A stretch of DNA of 64,000 nucleotides from Helichrysum umbraculigerum (taxonomy: Eukaryota > Streptophyta > Magnoliopsida > Asterales > Asteraceae), in assembly GCA_949592205.1 (NCBI GenBank), contig CATIUR010000002.1, forward strand, positions 5,556,501-5,620,500, read 5' to 3'. Of the stretch, positions 34,131 through 45,466 are shown piece by piece; within the stretch, counting starts at the first letter, position 1, and every line of letters begins with the position of its first letter. Position numbers and translations under genes: made by a program. The notes under the pieces were generated by a model. The model made no database searches, was not told where the DNA came from, and saw only the letters and a program-made list of their open reading frames with translations.

Positions 34131-36020
34131 TGTAACATCCTCGTTACCGGCCTAGGAGAAATTTGGTAATGTACTTAATTCATTTGATTATTTAATTGAG
34201 TTTAGAAATAATTAGTATTATTTGGCTAATTGAAATAATTATGTCCAGCGGTCAAATGACTTATTGTGATACATAAATTATTACTTGTTTTAAATAAATC
34301 TAGTTGACGGTATAATAAAATATATTTTCATGTAAACGGTTTTTTAGGTTCCAGACAATAGGTTTAGAGCGGGTATAATTTATACTGAATTATACCCACC
34401 CTTAGTTGGGGATCGGCTCATTGTTTTTCCATCCCAAATTCATTATAACCTCTCAAATACAAAAACACACACTTAACAATTTAGAGATCAAAGATTAACA
34501 ACTAGAAATCGATTGAGGCTTTGGATTGGTACTAGCACGTGATTATCTTCATCTTTAACGGATTATCATCTCGATTGTAAGTTCAAATTACCTTTGATTA
34601 TATGTATGCATATGTTAGGGTTTGATGAAATTAAGTAGAAATGAGTAGATTTGATGATTGATGAGATTATTGTTGTTAGAACTTGATATATATTGATGCT
34701 TTAAGTTGTTTTTATGTATAGATCATGCAAAGTGTTCGAATTTGGTTAGTTGTGGTTTTTGGTTCGAGTTTGGTTTTGCAGAAACTGGGCGTGCCTGATG
34801 TTCTTGGGAATCCGGCGGATTCACAGGAATCCGGTCGGATTCCCCCTTTTTATGTCGGTCTAGATCATATGGGAATCCGGTCGTATTCATTGGAATCCGG
34901 CGGATTCAGATACCGGATTCATGGGAATCCGGCGTATTCCGAGGGCGTATTCCTTAGTTAGAGTTCTGTCCCAATTTGGAGCTGAAAGGGGGAGGGAATA
35001 CGGCGGATTCATGGGAATCCGACCGTATTCATTTGAATCCGGCGGATTCCCATGGAATCCGGCGGATTCCCACTGTTTGCAGCTTTTGTCATTTTGTTGG
35101 TTAGAACTTGTGTTAATCAACTTGTATGCTATCGTTATGATACTTAATAATTGTTGAACTGATATTAAGTGTTTAATGAAGGTTAGATATCATATGAAAT
35201 GAGTATTAACTTGTAATCTTCTTGTGTTCTCAGATAAACCGAAGACTCAATAATATTAGACCTTTGAGTGAAGACGGTGACTGTGAAGGGTGAGTGGATC
35301 ATTGACTCTCTTTCTGAATTAGTTGTAACAATCCGGTTACAACGGGTAAACGTGGTTTTACAGTTATATATATATTGAATCAGTACATTTTGCCATGATG
35401 ATTATGGAATGTGCTATCTTGTCAGGGGTCAATATGATATTGGGTTTGGATACTGTTACTTTGGACGACATGATGACTTTGTACATGTGTTGTTTATTGA
35501 AATCATGTCGTATGTAGTAATGGTACTAAACTATCGGTAGGACCACTGTTTGGCCTTCAGTGGTTATAAGTGTTACTTGGGGAACCACCGCGGCATGAGG
35601 GTACCTCAAGGACCACCGATCCTCTTTGATGTATTTGTTATGATACTTTGTGGTGATCAATTGCTATGATAGTTTAGATTGATAGTTGTGATCTATTCAC
35701 TTAGCTTCGTGCTAATCCCTCTCCTCACTTCTTGCAGATTACTTTTGATGTGGGTGGGCAAGAAGTTAGTTTGAAGAATGTTTGACTGCCTACTCTGACT
35801 ATACGACATGTAGTCGTATATAAACTTATGTTTTGGAATTTAAATAACACTTAACTTAATGTTGTAGTTGATGTGATCATTGTACCAACTTATCATGCAG
35901 GCATAGATTGTGTTTTGGGAACTATGTTATACGCAATCTATAATGCATGATTTGTATTTAATCGCTTCCGATATATGTTTAAAAAAAAAAAAATGTCTCT
36001 TGAAATATTGTGGTGTTATA
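34131..36020 (+). repeat. 5' LTR of Tekay-like element
   Basis: Contains a cluster (34800-35075) of at least eight GGAATCCGGCGGATTCC-type palindromic words, which can pair with one another and open short frames on both strands. Differs from the 3' LTR at CACAGG/CACGGG (about 34826) and CCGGCGG/CCGACGG (about 35040). Confidence 0.95.
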
Positions 36021-36023
36021 AAT

Positions 36024-36035
36024 TGGTATCAGAGC
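36024..36035 (+). other. Primer-binding site (initiator Met-tRNA)
   Basis: TGGTATCAGAGC, the standard plant PBS, 3 bp downstream of the LTR end. Confidence 0.95.
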
Positions 36036-36193
36036 CTAGGTTTGGGTGAATTGAGCATGGGTTAATTGTTCAATCCCAAATCTATGTGTGTCAGTCAAAC
36101 ATTCCTTTGAGTGGGATTTTGTTAGCATGTGAAGATGGTTAGTATATAAGTACTAACAACTAACGTGTTATGAGATGTTGTTTTGGTACAGAT

Positions 36194-37852
36194 ATGGCAG
36201 AGAATGAACCTCCAGCTGACCCACCTAATGATGCCCCTCGAACTAATGTATCCCCTCCTGAAACCCAAAATGTTAGCCAAGGTCAAACTGGTACTACCTT
36301 TTCTGCAGGGGATTTTGATCATGAGGATTATATGATTCATCTAGAGGCAGAAAATCTGAGACTTAAGGCAATAGAACAACAGTTTTTGCAACAACAACAA
36401 CAAAACCGGTCTTCTCAACAAGTCTTACAATCTATGCCTCCTACTGTTAGCACTGTACCACCACTCTTGGTGACTTCGCAGATTCCAGTATCTCAGTCTT
36501 ATTATCATCATCCTCACTATGGTACTTATCCGATTTCGACTCCGTTCTCTTCCGGACCTTCGGGTTATCAGACTCCGATATTTCAAGCTCAGAATCAACC
36601 TAAGCTATGCTCTTTTAAGACTTTCAAGTCTTGTGGACCATCGGATTATTCGGGTAGTACAAATCCCTCTGTTACCTTGGATTGGTTGAGGGATGTGGAA
36701 AGAAAGTTCGAGGTTTGCCGATGTGAAGAGGAAGTCAAGGTTCCTTTTGCGGTGCAACTTCTGAAGGGTCCCGCAATGGTTTGGTGGGATTCCATTACAT
36801 CACATTTTACCCCACAGCAGAGAGCATCGATTTGTTGGTCTGATTTCCACAATGAGGTTTGTAAGAAATATTGTTCGGGATTTGACATGACTCGGATTCG
36901 ACGCGAGTTTTTGGATTTGCAATTAACGGACAAGATGACGATGGATGATCTCATTTCCCAATTCACTGACAAGTTGAGATTCGTGCAACAATGGGTACCA
37001 GAGGAACGTATGAAGATTGACCATTTTGTGGGGATGTTACCGCATGCTTATCGGACGACCGTGAGGTTGGCGGGTACTCTTTCCCAAGCTTTTGATCTTG
37101 CCCGTTCTGTGGATGGGGATGTTAGGGCACCAGGTTTGGAGGTTAGGGAAAAATCTCCATTTAAACCCAATGGTGAATCTTCGGGTAGTCCTGGAAAGAA
37201 GAAATGGCAGGGATCTCTTCAACCTAAGAAGTCCAGTTCGGATAGTAAATCATTGGACATAACCAATTGGTGCCAAAATTGTAAATCGAGACACACGGGT
37301 CCTTGCACTCCACAAACTGCTAGGTGTATCAAATGTGGACAACTTGGTCATGACATCAAGGATTGTGCGTTTCCTAGACATGTGTGTTGGAATTGTCAAA
37401 AGGAAGGTCATCGGTCGGGTTTGTGTCCGGAGGCTAGGAAACAAAGGATGGGTGTGGTCGGAGGGTCTTCATCTTCTGGCCAGAAAAGAAAGAATCCACC
37501 AACGGCAACTGGTAGGGCTTTCCAAATGACAGCTGATGATGCTGTTAGGACTGAAGATGTTATAACTGGTACATTTCTAATCAACTCTGTACCAGCTACT
37601 GTTCTGTTTGATTCGGGAGCCAATTGCTCATTTATATCTATGCTTTTCTGCGATAAACTGAAATTGACTCCCACTTGTATTACAAATCCTATTGAGGTTG
37701 AGATAGCAAATGGCAAGATAGTTCCAGTTACCACATCGGTGACTGGAGCTAGCATCTTGATTGAGGATCATAGTTTCCCAATTTCTTTTCTATTGATGCC
37801 CATCCCTAGTTTTGATGCGGCTTTAGGCATGGATTGGTTAAGTAAAAAATAA
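36194..37852 (+). CDS. Gag and protease of Tekay-like element
   Basis: The ATG at 36194 (MAENEPPADPP) was chosen as the typical gag start; an in-frame ATG at 36170 is also possible. Order: glutamine-rich N-terminus, Retrotrans_gag capsid core (VPFAVQLLKGPAMVWWDSI), two CCHC zinc knuckles (CIKCGQLGHDIKDC and CWNCQKEGHRSGLC) and an aspartic protease with LFDSGANCSFIS. Translation stops at TAA 37850-37852 after GMDWLSKK. In relatives gag-pol is one frame. Here AGTAAAAAATAAGG has one A too many compared with the expected AGT AAA AAT AAG, so pol is shifted. It would form virus-like particles and mature the polyprotein. Confidence 0.92.
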   Translation: MAENEPPADPPNDAPRTNVSPPETQNVSQGQTGTTFSAGDFDHEDYMIHLEAENLRLKAIEQQFLQQQQQNRSSQQVLQSMPPTVSTVPPLLVTSQIPVSQSYYHHPHYGTYPISTPFSSGPSGYQTPIFQAQNQPKLCSFKTFKSCGPSDYSGSTNPSVTLDWLRDVERKFEVCRCEEEVKVPFAVQLLKGPAMVWWDSITSHFTPQQRASICWSDFHNEVCKKYCSGFDMTRIRREFLDLQLTDKMTMDDLISQFTDKLRFVQQWVPEERMKIDHFVGMLPHAYRTTVRLAGTLSQAFDLARSVDGDVRAPGLEVREKSPFKPNGESSGSPGKKKWQGSLQPKKSSSDSKSLDITNWCQNCKSRHTGPCTPQTARCIKCGQLGHDIKDCAFPRHVCWNCQKEGHRSGLCPEARKQRMGVVGGSSSSGQKRKNPPTATGRAFQMTADDAVRTEDVITGTFLINSVPATVLFDSGANCSFISMLFCDKLKLTPTCITNPIEVEIANGKIVPVTTSVTGASILIEDHSFPISFLLMPIPSFDAALGMDWLSKK

Positions 37853-40800
37853 GGCAAGTATAGAGTGCCATAAGAAACTAATTAGGATTCCAATCTCTAA
37901 TGAGTCATTTGTTGTGGCTCGAGGGGAACGGGAAAGAGGTAGTATCCCTATGATTTCTATGATGAAAGCTAGTAAATCTCTAGCTAAGGGGTGCGTATCC
38001 TACCTGGCTTATATAGTTGATGCAAAATTAGAAAAGAAAACCGTTTCCAATGTCCGGGTGGTTTCCGATTTCCCCGACGTTTTTCCTGATGAATTGCCTG
38101 GGTTGCCTCCCATTAGAGAGGTGGAATATAAAATTGAGCTAATTCCTGGTTCTACTCCTGTAGCTAAGGCTCCTTATAGACTAGCTCCCTCCGAAATTCG
38201 TGAAATGATGACCCAAATCCAGGAGCTATTAGATAAAGGTTTCGTCAGGCCTAGTTCGTCTCCTTGGGGTGCACCCGTATTGTTTGTTAAAAAGAAGGAT
38301 GGCACCCTTCGGATGTGTATTGATTATAGAGAGTTGAATAAGCGAACCATAAAGAATAAGTACCCTTTGCCCCGAATAGATGAATTGTTTGATCAATTAC
38401 AAGGGTCTTCCTATTTCTCAAAGATTGACTTGAGGTCGGGTTATCATCAAGTGCGGGTTTGTGGGGAGGATATTCCTAAGACGGCTTTTCGCACTAGATA
38501 TGGTCATTATGAATTTCTTGTTATGCCTTTTGGGTTGACTAATGCTCCGGCGGTCTTTATGGATTTGATGAATAGAGTTTGTCGACCCTACCTTGATAAG
38601 TTTGTTATTGTATTTATTGACGATATATTGATTTATTCTAAGTCTGAATCCGATCACGTGGTACACTTGCGTTTAGTACTTGATACTTTAAGACAGGAGA
38701 AGTTGTATGCTAAGTTCTCCAAATGCGAGTTTTGGTTGCGTGAGGTTCAGTTTTTGGGGCATATTATTTGTGAGGATGGAGTTAAGGTTGATCCATCTAA
38801 GGTTGAGGCAGTTATGAATTGGCAAGCACCTAAGTCTGCTTCAGAGATTAAGAGTTTTCTTGGTTTGGCGGGTTACTATCGAAAGTTCATCAAGGATTTC
38901 TCTAAGCTAGCGGGTCCTTTGACGAAATTGACTCGAAAGGATGTTAAGTTTCAATGGAATGATCAGCAGGAGTCGGCTTTCCAGACTTTGAAACAGTTAT
39001 TGTGTCAGGCTCCAATTTTAGCCTTGCCTGAAGGGTCCGAGGATTTCATTGTGTATTGTGATGCTTCGCATGCGGGTTTGGGTGGTGTCTTGATGCAACG
39101 TGGTCGAGTCATTGCGTATGTTTCTCGTCAGCTTAAACCTCATGAAAAGAATTACCCTACCCATGACTTGGAACTTGCAGCTGTAGTATTTACCTTAAAA
39201 ATCTGGAGACACTATTTGTATGGTACTAAATGCGTTATTTGTACGGATCATAAGAGTCTTCAGTACATGTTTTCTCAGAAGGAACTGAATATGCGTCAGA
39301 GGAGATGGTTAGAGTTGATAAAAGATTATGATTGTGAGATTCGTTACCATCCTGGTAAGGCGAATGTGGTCGCGGATGCGTTGAGTAGAAAAGGGAAATT
39401 CGAGAAAGTTTGCTTTATGCGATTAGAAGTTTCCTCAGATTTGATTGACAAATTGAGAACGGCACAAATGGAAGCATTGCTGGATCAAAATTTGAAAGCC
39501 GAGATTCTATTGAAAAGAAAAGAACTGTTATGTGACGATTCTCGTGGATTAAAGACATTCCAATCGCGTGTTTGGGTTCCTTTGCTTGGGGGACTTCGTG
39601 ATGTAATATTGATGGAAGCTCATAAGTCCAGATTGTCGATTCATCCCGGTAGCACTAAAATGTATAATGATTTGAAACCTTTGTATTGGTGGCCTACTTT
39701 GAAAATGGATGTTGCTCGATTTGTGGAATCATGCCATATATGCTCTCAAGTAAAGGCCGAGCACCAGAAACCGTATGGGTCGTTGAAACAACTTGAGATC
39801 CCCGAGTGGAAATGGGAAAACATTACGATGGACTTTGTAACAAAATTTCCGCGAACCATTAGAGGAAACGACATGATTTGGGTGATTGTGGACCGATTGA
39901 CTAAGTGTGCTCACTTTCTTGCTACTAGTGAGACGGCTTCTTTGAGTAAATTATCCCAATTGTACGTCAATGAGATCGTTTCGCGACATGGAATTCCTTT
40001 ATCTATTGTGTCGGATAGAGATCCACGATTCGTGTTCGGGTTTTGGCAGGGTTTGCAGAAGGAATTGGGTACCCGAATTAATTTGAGTACGGCTTATCAC
40101 CCTCAGACGGACGGGCAATCAGAGCGCACCATTCAAACTTTGGAGGACATGTTGCGTGCTTGTGTGTTAGAATATGGTGGGTCTTGGGATTCACACCTGC
40201 CATTGATCGAGTTTGCGTATAATAAGTCTTGGGATTCTTATCACTCGAGTATAGGTATGCCTCCGTATGAAATGCTTTATGGGCGTCGTTGTAGAACACC
40301 CACTTGTTGGCTGGAAGCGGGTGAGAAACAATTTGCGGGTCCAGATATTGTTCAGATTACTGCTGATAAGGTAGCAATTGCTCGTGAGAAGTTAAAAGCG
40401 GCACGGGATAGACAGAAACAGTATGCCGATCCGCGGCGCCGTCCGGTTTCGTTTGTGGTGGGTGAATTGGTTTATTTAAAGGTTTCCCCTTGGAAAGGTG
40501 TGATTCGGTTTGGTAAGCGTGGTAAACTTGCTCCTAGGTTTATTGGGCCATTTAGAATTCGCCAAGTAGTTAATGATCAAACGGTATCGTTAGATCTTCC
40601 TCCTGAATTAGCGGGTATTCATGACACCTTCAATGTATGTTACTTAAGAAAATGTAAAGTGGAGGACCAATCCCAAGTCCTTCCGTTACAAGACTTGCGT
40701 GTCGACTTAGGTCAGAAACTTGTAGAGGAACCCATAGAGCTTGTAGATAGAAAAGTGACTAAACTTCGAAAGAAGGAGATACCCATGGTTTTGGTTAAGT

Positions 40801-40910
40801 GGCGACATAGTTTGGGTGCAAATCTTACGTGGGAAACGGAGGAAAGCATGAGGTTGCGTTACCCTAACCTCTTTGAGCGTGGCGAGATTTCGGGGACGAA
40901 ATCTTTTTAA
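37848..40910 (+). CDS. Pol: reverse transcriptase, RNase H, integrase, chromodomain
   Basis: Continuation of the polyprotein in the shifted frame (KASIECHKKLIRIP...); the first ATG in this frame region is near 37965. Domains in order: reverse transcriptase (KIDLRSGYHQVRV, FVIVFIDDILIYSKS with the FIDD catalytic box), RNase H (IVYCDASHAGLGGVLMQ), integrase with an HHCC finger (SCHICSQVK) and DD35E core (MDFVTKFPR, VSDRDPRF, HPQTDGQSERTIQ), then a C-terminal chromodomain-like segment (IPMVLVKWRHSLGANLTWE). Essentially intact otherwise, stopping 2 bp before the polypurine tract. The chromodomain and LTR length fit the Tekay/Del lineage of chromoviruses. Confidence 0.93.
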   Translation, partial: NKASIECHKKLIRIPISNESFVVARGERERGSIPMISMMKASKSLAKGCVSYLAYIVDAKLEKKTVSNVRVVSDFPDVFPDELPGLPPIREVEYKIELIPGSTPVAKAPYRLAPSEIREMMTQIQELLDKGFVRPSSSPWGAPVLFVKKKDGTLRMCIDYRELNKRTIKNKYPLPRIDELFDQLQGSSYFSKIDLRSGYHQVRVCGEDIPKTAFRTRYGHYEFLVMPFGLTNAPAVFMDLMNRVCRPYLDKFVIVFIDDILIYSKSESDHVVHLRLVLDTLRQEKLYAKFSKCEFWLREVQFLGHIICEDGVKVDPSKVEAVMNWQAPKSASEIKSFLGLAGYYRKFIKDFSKLAGPLTKLTRKDVKFQWNDQQESAFQTLKQLLCQAPILALPEGSEDFIVYCDASHAGLGGVLMQRGRVIAYVSRQLKPHEKNYPTHDLELAAVVFTLKIWRHYLYGTKCVICTDHKSLQYMFSQKELNMRQRRWLELIKDYDCEIRYHPGKANVVADALSRKGKFEKVCFMRLEVSSDLIDKLRTAQMEALLDQNLKAEILLKRKELLCDDSRGLKTFQSRVWVPLLGGLRDVILMEAHKSRLSIHPGSTKMYNDLKPLYWWPTLKMDVARFVESCHICSQVKAEHQKPYGSLKQLEIPEWKWENITMDFVTKFPRTIRGNDMIWVIVDRLTKCAHFLATSETASLSKLSQLYVNEIVSRHGIPLSIVSDRDPRFVFGFWQGLQKELGTRINLSTAYHPQTDGQSERTIQTLEDMLRACVLEYGGSWDSHLPLIEFAYNKSWDSYHSSIGMPPYEMLYGRRCRTPTCWLEAGEKQFAGPDIVQITADKVAIAREKLKAARDRQKQYADPRRRPVSFVVGELVYLKVSPWKGVIRFGKRGKLAPRFIGPFRIRQVVNDQTVSLDLPPELAGIHDTFNVCYLRKCKVEDQSQVLPLQDLRVDLGQKLVEEPIELVDRKVTKLRKKEIPMVLVKWRHSLGANLTWETEESMRLRYPNLFERGEISGTKSF

Positions 40911-40922
40911 GGAGGGAAGATT

Positions 40923-42812
40923 TGTAACATCCTCGTTACCGGCCTAGGAGAAATTTGGTAATGTACTTAATTCATTTGATTATTTAATTGAGTTTAGAAA
41001 TAATTAGTATTATTTGGCTAATTGAAATAATTATGTCCAGCGGTCAAATGACTTATTGTGATACATAAATTATTACTTGTTTTAAATAAATCTAGTTGAC
41101 GGTATAATAAAATATATTTTCATGTAAACGGTTTTTTAGGTTCCAGACAATAGGTTTAGAGCGGGTATAATTTATACTGAATTATACCCACCCTTAGTTG
41201 GGGATCGGCTCATTGTTTTTCCATCCCAAATTCATTATAACCTCTCAAATACAAAAACACACACTTAACAATTTAGAGATCAAAGATTAACAACTAGAAA
41301 TCGATTGAGGCTTTGGATTGGTACTAGCACGTGATTATCTTCATCTTTAACGGATTATCATCTCGATTGTAAGTTCAAATTACCTTTGATTATATGTATG
41401 CATATGTTAGGGTTTGATGAAATTAAGTAGAAATGAGTAGATTTGATGATTGATGAGATTATTGTTGTTAGAACTTGATATATATTGATGCTTTAAGTTG
41501 TTTTTATGTATAGATCATGCAAAGTGTTCGAATTTGGTTAGTTGTGGTTTTTGGTTCGAGTTTGGTTTTGCAGAAACTGGGCGTGCCTGATGTTCTTGGG
41601 AATCCGGCGGATTCACGGGAATCCGGTCGGATTCCCCCTTTTTATGTCGGTCTAGATCATATGGGAATCCGGTCGTATTCATTGGAATCCGGCGGATTCA
41701 GATACCGGATTCATGGGAATCCGGCGTATTCCGAGGGCGTATTCCTTAGTTAGAGTTCTGTCCCAATTTGGAGCTGAAAGGGGGAGGGAATACGGCGGAT
41801 TCATGGGAATCCGACCGTATTCATTTGAATCCGACGGATTCCCATGGAATCCGGCGGATTCCCACTGTTTGCAGCTTTTGTCATTTTGTTGGTTAGAACT
41901 TGTGTTAATCAACTTGTATGCTATCGTTATGATACTTAATAATTGTTGAACTGATATTAAGTGTTTAATGAAGGTTAGATATCATATGAAATGAGTATTA
42001 ACTTGTAATCTTCTTGTGTTCTCAGATAAACCGAAGACTCAATAATATTAGACCTTTGAGTGAAGACGGTGACTGTGAAGGGTGAGTGGATCATTGACTC
42101 TCTTTCTGAATTAGTTGTAACAATCCGGTTACAACGGGTAAACGTGGTTTTACAGTTATATATATATTGAATCAGTACATTTTGCCATGATGATTATGGA
42201 ATGTGCTATCTTGTCAGGGGTCAATATGATATTGGGTTTGGATACTGTTACTTTGGACGACATGATGACTTTGTACATGTGTTGTTTATTGAAATCATGT
42301 CGTATGTAGTAATGGTACTAAACTATCGGTAGGACCACTGTTTGGCCTTCAGTGGTTATAAGTGTTACTTGGGGAACCACCGCGGCATGAGGGTACCTCA
42401 AGGACCACCGATCCTCTTTGATGTATTTGTTATGATACTTTGTGGTGATCAATTGCTATGATAGTTTAGATTGATAGTTGTGATCTATTCACTTAGCTTC
42501 GTGCTAATCCCTCTCCTCACTTCTTGCAGATTACTTTTGATGTGGGTGGGCAAGAAGTTAGTTTGAAGAATGTTTGACTGCCTACTCTGACTATACGACA
42601 TGTAGTCGTATATAAACTTATGTTTTGGAATTTAAATAACACTTAACTTAATGTTGTAGTTGATGTGATCATTGTACCAACTTATCATGCAGGCATAGAT
42701 TGTGTTTTGGGAACTATGTTATACGCAATCTATAATGCATGATTTGTATTTAATCGCTTCCGATATATGTTTAAAAAAAAAAAAATGTCTCTTGAAATAT
42801 TGTGGTGTTATA
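40923..42812 (+). repeat. 3' LTR of Tekay-like element
   Basis: Same length as the 5' LTR and nearly identical, preceded by the polypurine tract AAGGAGGGAAGATT (40909-40922) and followed by TSD TATAT. Confidence 0.95.
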
Positions 42813-43789
42813 TATATCACAACCATGTTTCACAAAATCAGCATACGTTATCTCAGAGCTTAAGTTAATCCTTTATATTGCTGTATTTTACAGATGAACC
42901 AATCAAGATCAACCCCATGACATCTTTAAAATTTTGAAGTTGTCATGACGTGCTGGTTGGGGAGTCACAACTACCTGCATAAGGTGCAAATTGTTACTAT
43001 CTCTGTGTTATGTGAAACTGAAATTCTGATTAACTATATAATTATACGTTATCTTGGTGGATGACTTGAATCGAAACTCATCGTTGTAAGCATCATGTTC
43101 CTTATTGTGTTTGTTATTACGTATTGATGATAATTCATCTGAATTATGATTGTGTGTTTTGGATTTAGTTATTGGTTTTAATGTTATTTGGGATTATGTT
43201 TGATTTATATATCTTAAATAACTGAATACCAATACATGAGATTTCCTTAATTTACCTGATCAGTATAAGGTATATACGTATTATTATCTATAATTTACAA
43301 TATAATCAACATTTGTTGGTGCAGCCAGAGATATTATAAATGTCTTCATCTTGTAGCACATGATCTCTCTGGTGGTTTTCATCATGCTCTTTTTACCAAT
43401 GTATATAATTTCTTTTGTGTTTGATTTAAAAACCAATCAAGTGGCTAAATTAGTATTTCTATTATGAATTGGTTGGTGTAAATAACATAAGGTGTAAAAA
43501 TCAAATGTAGTTCTGGGAGATCTAAGTTATTTAACCCTTTTATTCACATGGAAACGCTGCAAATTTGGGTCGAAAGCAACAGCTCTTTATTGAGCTTCAA
43601 GGCTTACCTTCGTCTCAATATCATGATGTATATATATATCTTTTTTACGTTTATGAGTTCACTGTATGGTTATTCGGAGATCATATTGGAAAAGGATTGA
43701 TGTACATATGTAGCAAACCTTTACGAACCTATCTGTACCACGCTCATCATCCGAATCATGACATGAATTGTTGAATAAACAAAAACATG

Positions 43790-45348
43790 AATAGGGGTTT
43801 CCTACCGGAACAGGTTGGGATGGTCTGGTCTAACGGTTGATTAAATTGTTCATCATTATTTCATATAAGTCATCATAACTATTCTACGCATGTTAAACCG
43901 ATGTATGCAGTCAATTTATATTCGAAAACCTAATCATATGTTCAACAGCACAGGTGATACTAGCATGTAGACCCTAAAGCAACAACCAAACAAGAACATG
44001 CAGCAGAGCAGCATACAAGGATCAGTTCATGCAGAGTAACTGGACAAATGGTTAAGTCACAAATATTCCGAAAGTTCTCTCTAAAATATTTGTTATGTGA
44101 AATGAGTCTAATCTATCTCTAGTCCTACGCTCCGTGCCTCCCTCCGGTGTTTTTCAACCAGGAGAACACCGGCCATGTCGAGTTCAACGATCATCAGACA
44201 CAGAATAATAAGCGGCGTACCACCGGTTAAGTACCAGTAGTAAGTTACAAACCACATCATAAGTTGGATAGATAAACATTGGTCATTGAGTTCAAAGATT
44301 CAAATATATATCAACAGCATGCAAGCAGAGTAACAGCATGATGAAAGTATAACTACCCTAGCATAACGACTATCATAGCAAACACAGATTTGTCTAGCTA
44401 AGCATGGCAATAATTCTAGCAAGCATTTTTAAATAATCATGGCAGCAGCACAACATTATTAAAAATAACAAGATAGAGATTATAATAGAATCTGGCAAAG
44501 CGTTATTACAAATCTTGTGCAATCGTAGTCTCTGAGCACCTCCGTTACAACTAAGCTAGAAGCTAATCTACTAGCTTAATTAAACTAACCTAAACTAACT
44601 ATTTCTAGAGAGAGAGTAGAGAGAGAAATGAAAGAAAGAAATGAATTGGAAGTATGAAGTGTATAAAATGAGGAGGTGGTGGTGAGTATTTATAGAATTG
44701 GCTCAACCGTATTCCTCAACCGTATTCCTACCCTCAAAATCTCAGCCGTATTCCTCAGCCGTATCAAAATTCAATCTTGTACGGGCAAGACACACGATAC
44801 GGGCGAGATTGGCAGTATATGGGAGAGATTGGCCGTATCGGGGGAGGGACCAGGAAGTATACGGGGGAGACAGGCTGTATATAGCTGGGCTTAGGCCGTA
44901 TACGGTCATGCCAGGCCGTATACGGTCAAGGCTAGGCCGTATACGGCTGAGCTTGCCCGTATACGGCTTGTCTCTCCCGTATTGTTGCTCTTCGGTTGCT
45001 TGGAATCTTCGTTCGGGCGTAACTTCTTCGTCGATTATCCGTTTTGAGCATTCTTTATATCCACGCGTTCTTAATTTCCTAACGAAGAAAATGACATAAG
45101 TTAGAGGTCATAATTCCAAGTAGAACTCAAAAAGTGCTTAAAAGCGTGAACGGGAATGCTTATGATAATATTCGTTATATTTATCGTGTTTTTCGACCAT
45201 TTTAGATGATTTTTGAAACCTTGTCTATATTTTAGCCCAAGTGATGAGTTTTAATGATAAAGCATTGATTTTAGATGTATTCATCATGATTTGGGCTAAA
45301 AAGGTGAGATAATGACACATAAAAACTTGACTTATTTGCGTGTCATCA
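43790..45348 (-). mobile_element. LTR of element B, minus strand, copy 1
   Basis: Minus strand begins TGATGACACGCAAATAAGTC at 45348, immediately after a polypurine-like CTAAGTGTGGGATATT (rc of 45349-45364), so this is a 3' LTR. A TATA box (TATAAATA, plus 44687-44694) is preceded in LTR orientation by four CCGTATACGG palindromes (44890-44970) and followed by a pyrimidine-rich leader. The low-coordinate end is not located; 43790 is approximate. 42818-43790 shows no recognisable gene. Confidence 0.6.
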
Positions 45349-45466
45349 AATATCCCACACTTAGACTTTTGCTTGTCCTCAAGCAAACTCATAATCTTAT
45401 CTGCCAAAACTTTCTATTAAGATTTTATTTAAGCCACAAAGAAGAAGTAATGCAGATTTAAAAACA

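Larger units (their letters stand above)
34131..42812 (+). mobile_element. Young Ty3/gypsy chromovirus (Tekay/Del-like), complete
   Basis: An 8682-bp element with 1890-bp LTRs (34131-36020 and 40923-42812), both beginning TGTAACATCC and ending GGTGTTATA. TSD TATAT at 34126-34130 and 42813-42817. The primer-binding site TGGTATCAGAGC (36024-36035), complementary to initiator Met-tRNA, lies 3 bp after the 5' LTR. The polypurine tract AAGGAGGGAAGA precedes the 3' LTR. Gag-pro and pol lie in between, separated by a one-base frameshift. I found two substitutions between the LTRs, so insertion is very recent. Both LTRs end in TA where CA is usual. Confidence 0.95.
32780..45466. repeat. Tandem duplication, copy 1 (interrupted by Tekay-like insertion)
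   Basis: 32780-34130 matches 45467-46815, and 42818-45466 matches 46816-49461. Removing the retrotransposon and one TSD leaves about 4.0 kb. Copies differ by a few substitutions and small indels (for example an 8-bp difference near 43034 versus 47036), roughly 0.4% by eye. The left part holds a minus-strand 5' UTR-like region (about 33240-33480); the right part holds a minus-strand LTR. Confidence 0.9.

Noticed and set aside
34725..35157. Short open frames in the Tekay-like LTR (repeated at 41517-41949)
   Set aside because: Produced by GGAATCCGGCGGATTCC repeats inside an LTR; open on both strands, no homology.
37840..37860. Programmed frameshift between gag-pro and pol
   Set aside because: Reaching pol would need +1 slippage on A-AAA-AAA; relatives have one continuous frame, and removing a single A restores it, so a simple insertion or read error is the better explanation.
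43565..43774. Conserved 69-codon frame present twice (also 47560-47769)
   Set aside because: Identity is explained by the recent tandem duplication; the frame has no start context, splice context or recognisable protein features.
44698..45099. 133-codon frame repeated at 48693-49094
   Set aside because: Runs antisense through the palindromic promoter part of an LTR; repeat-driven.
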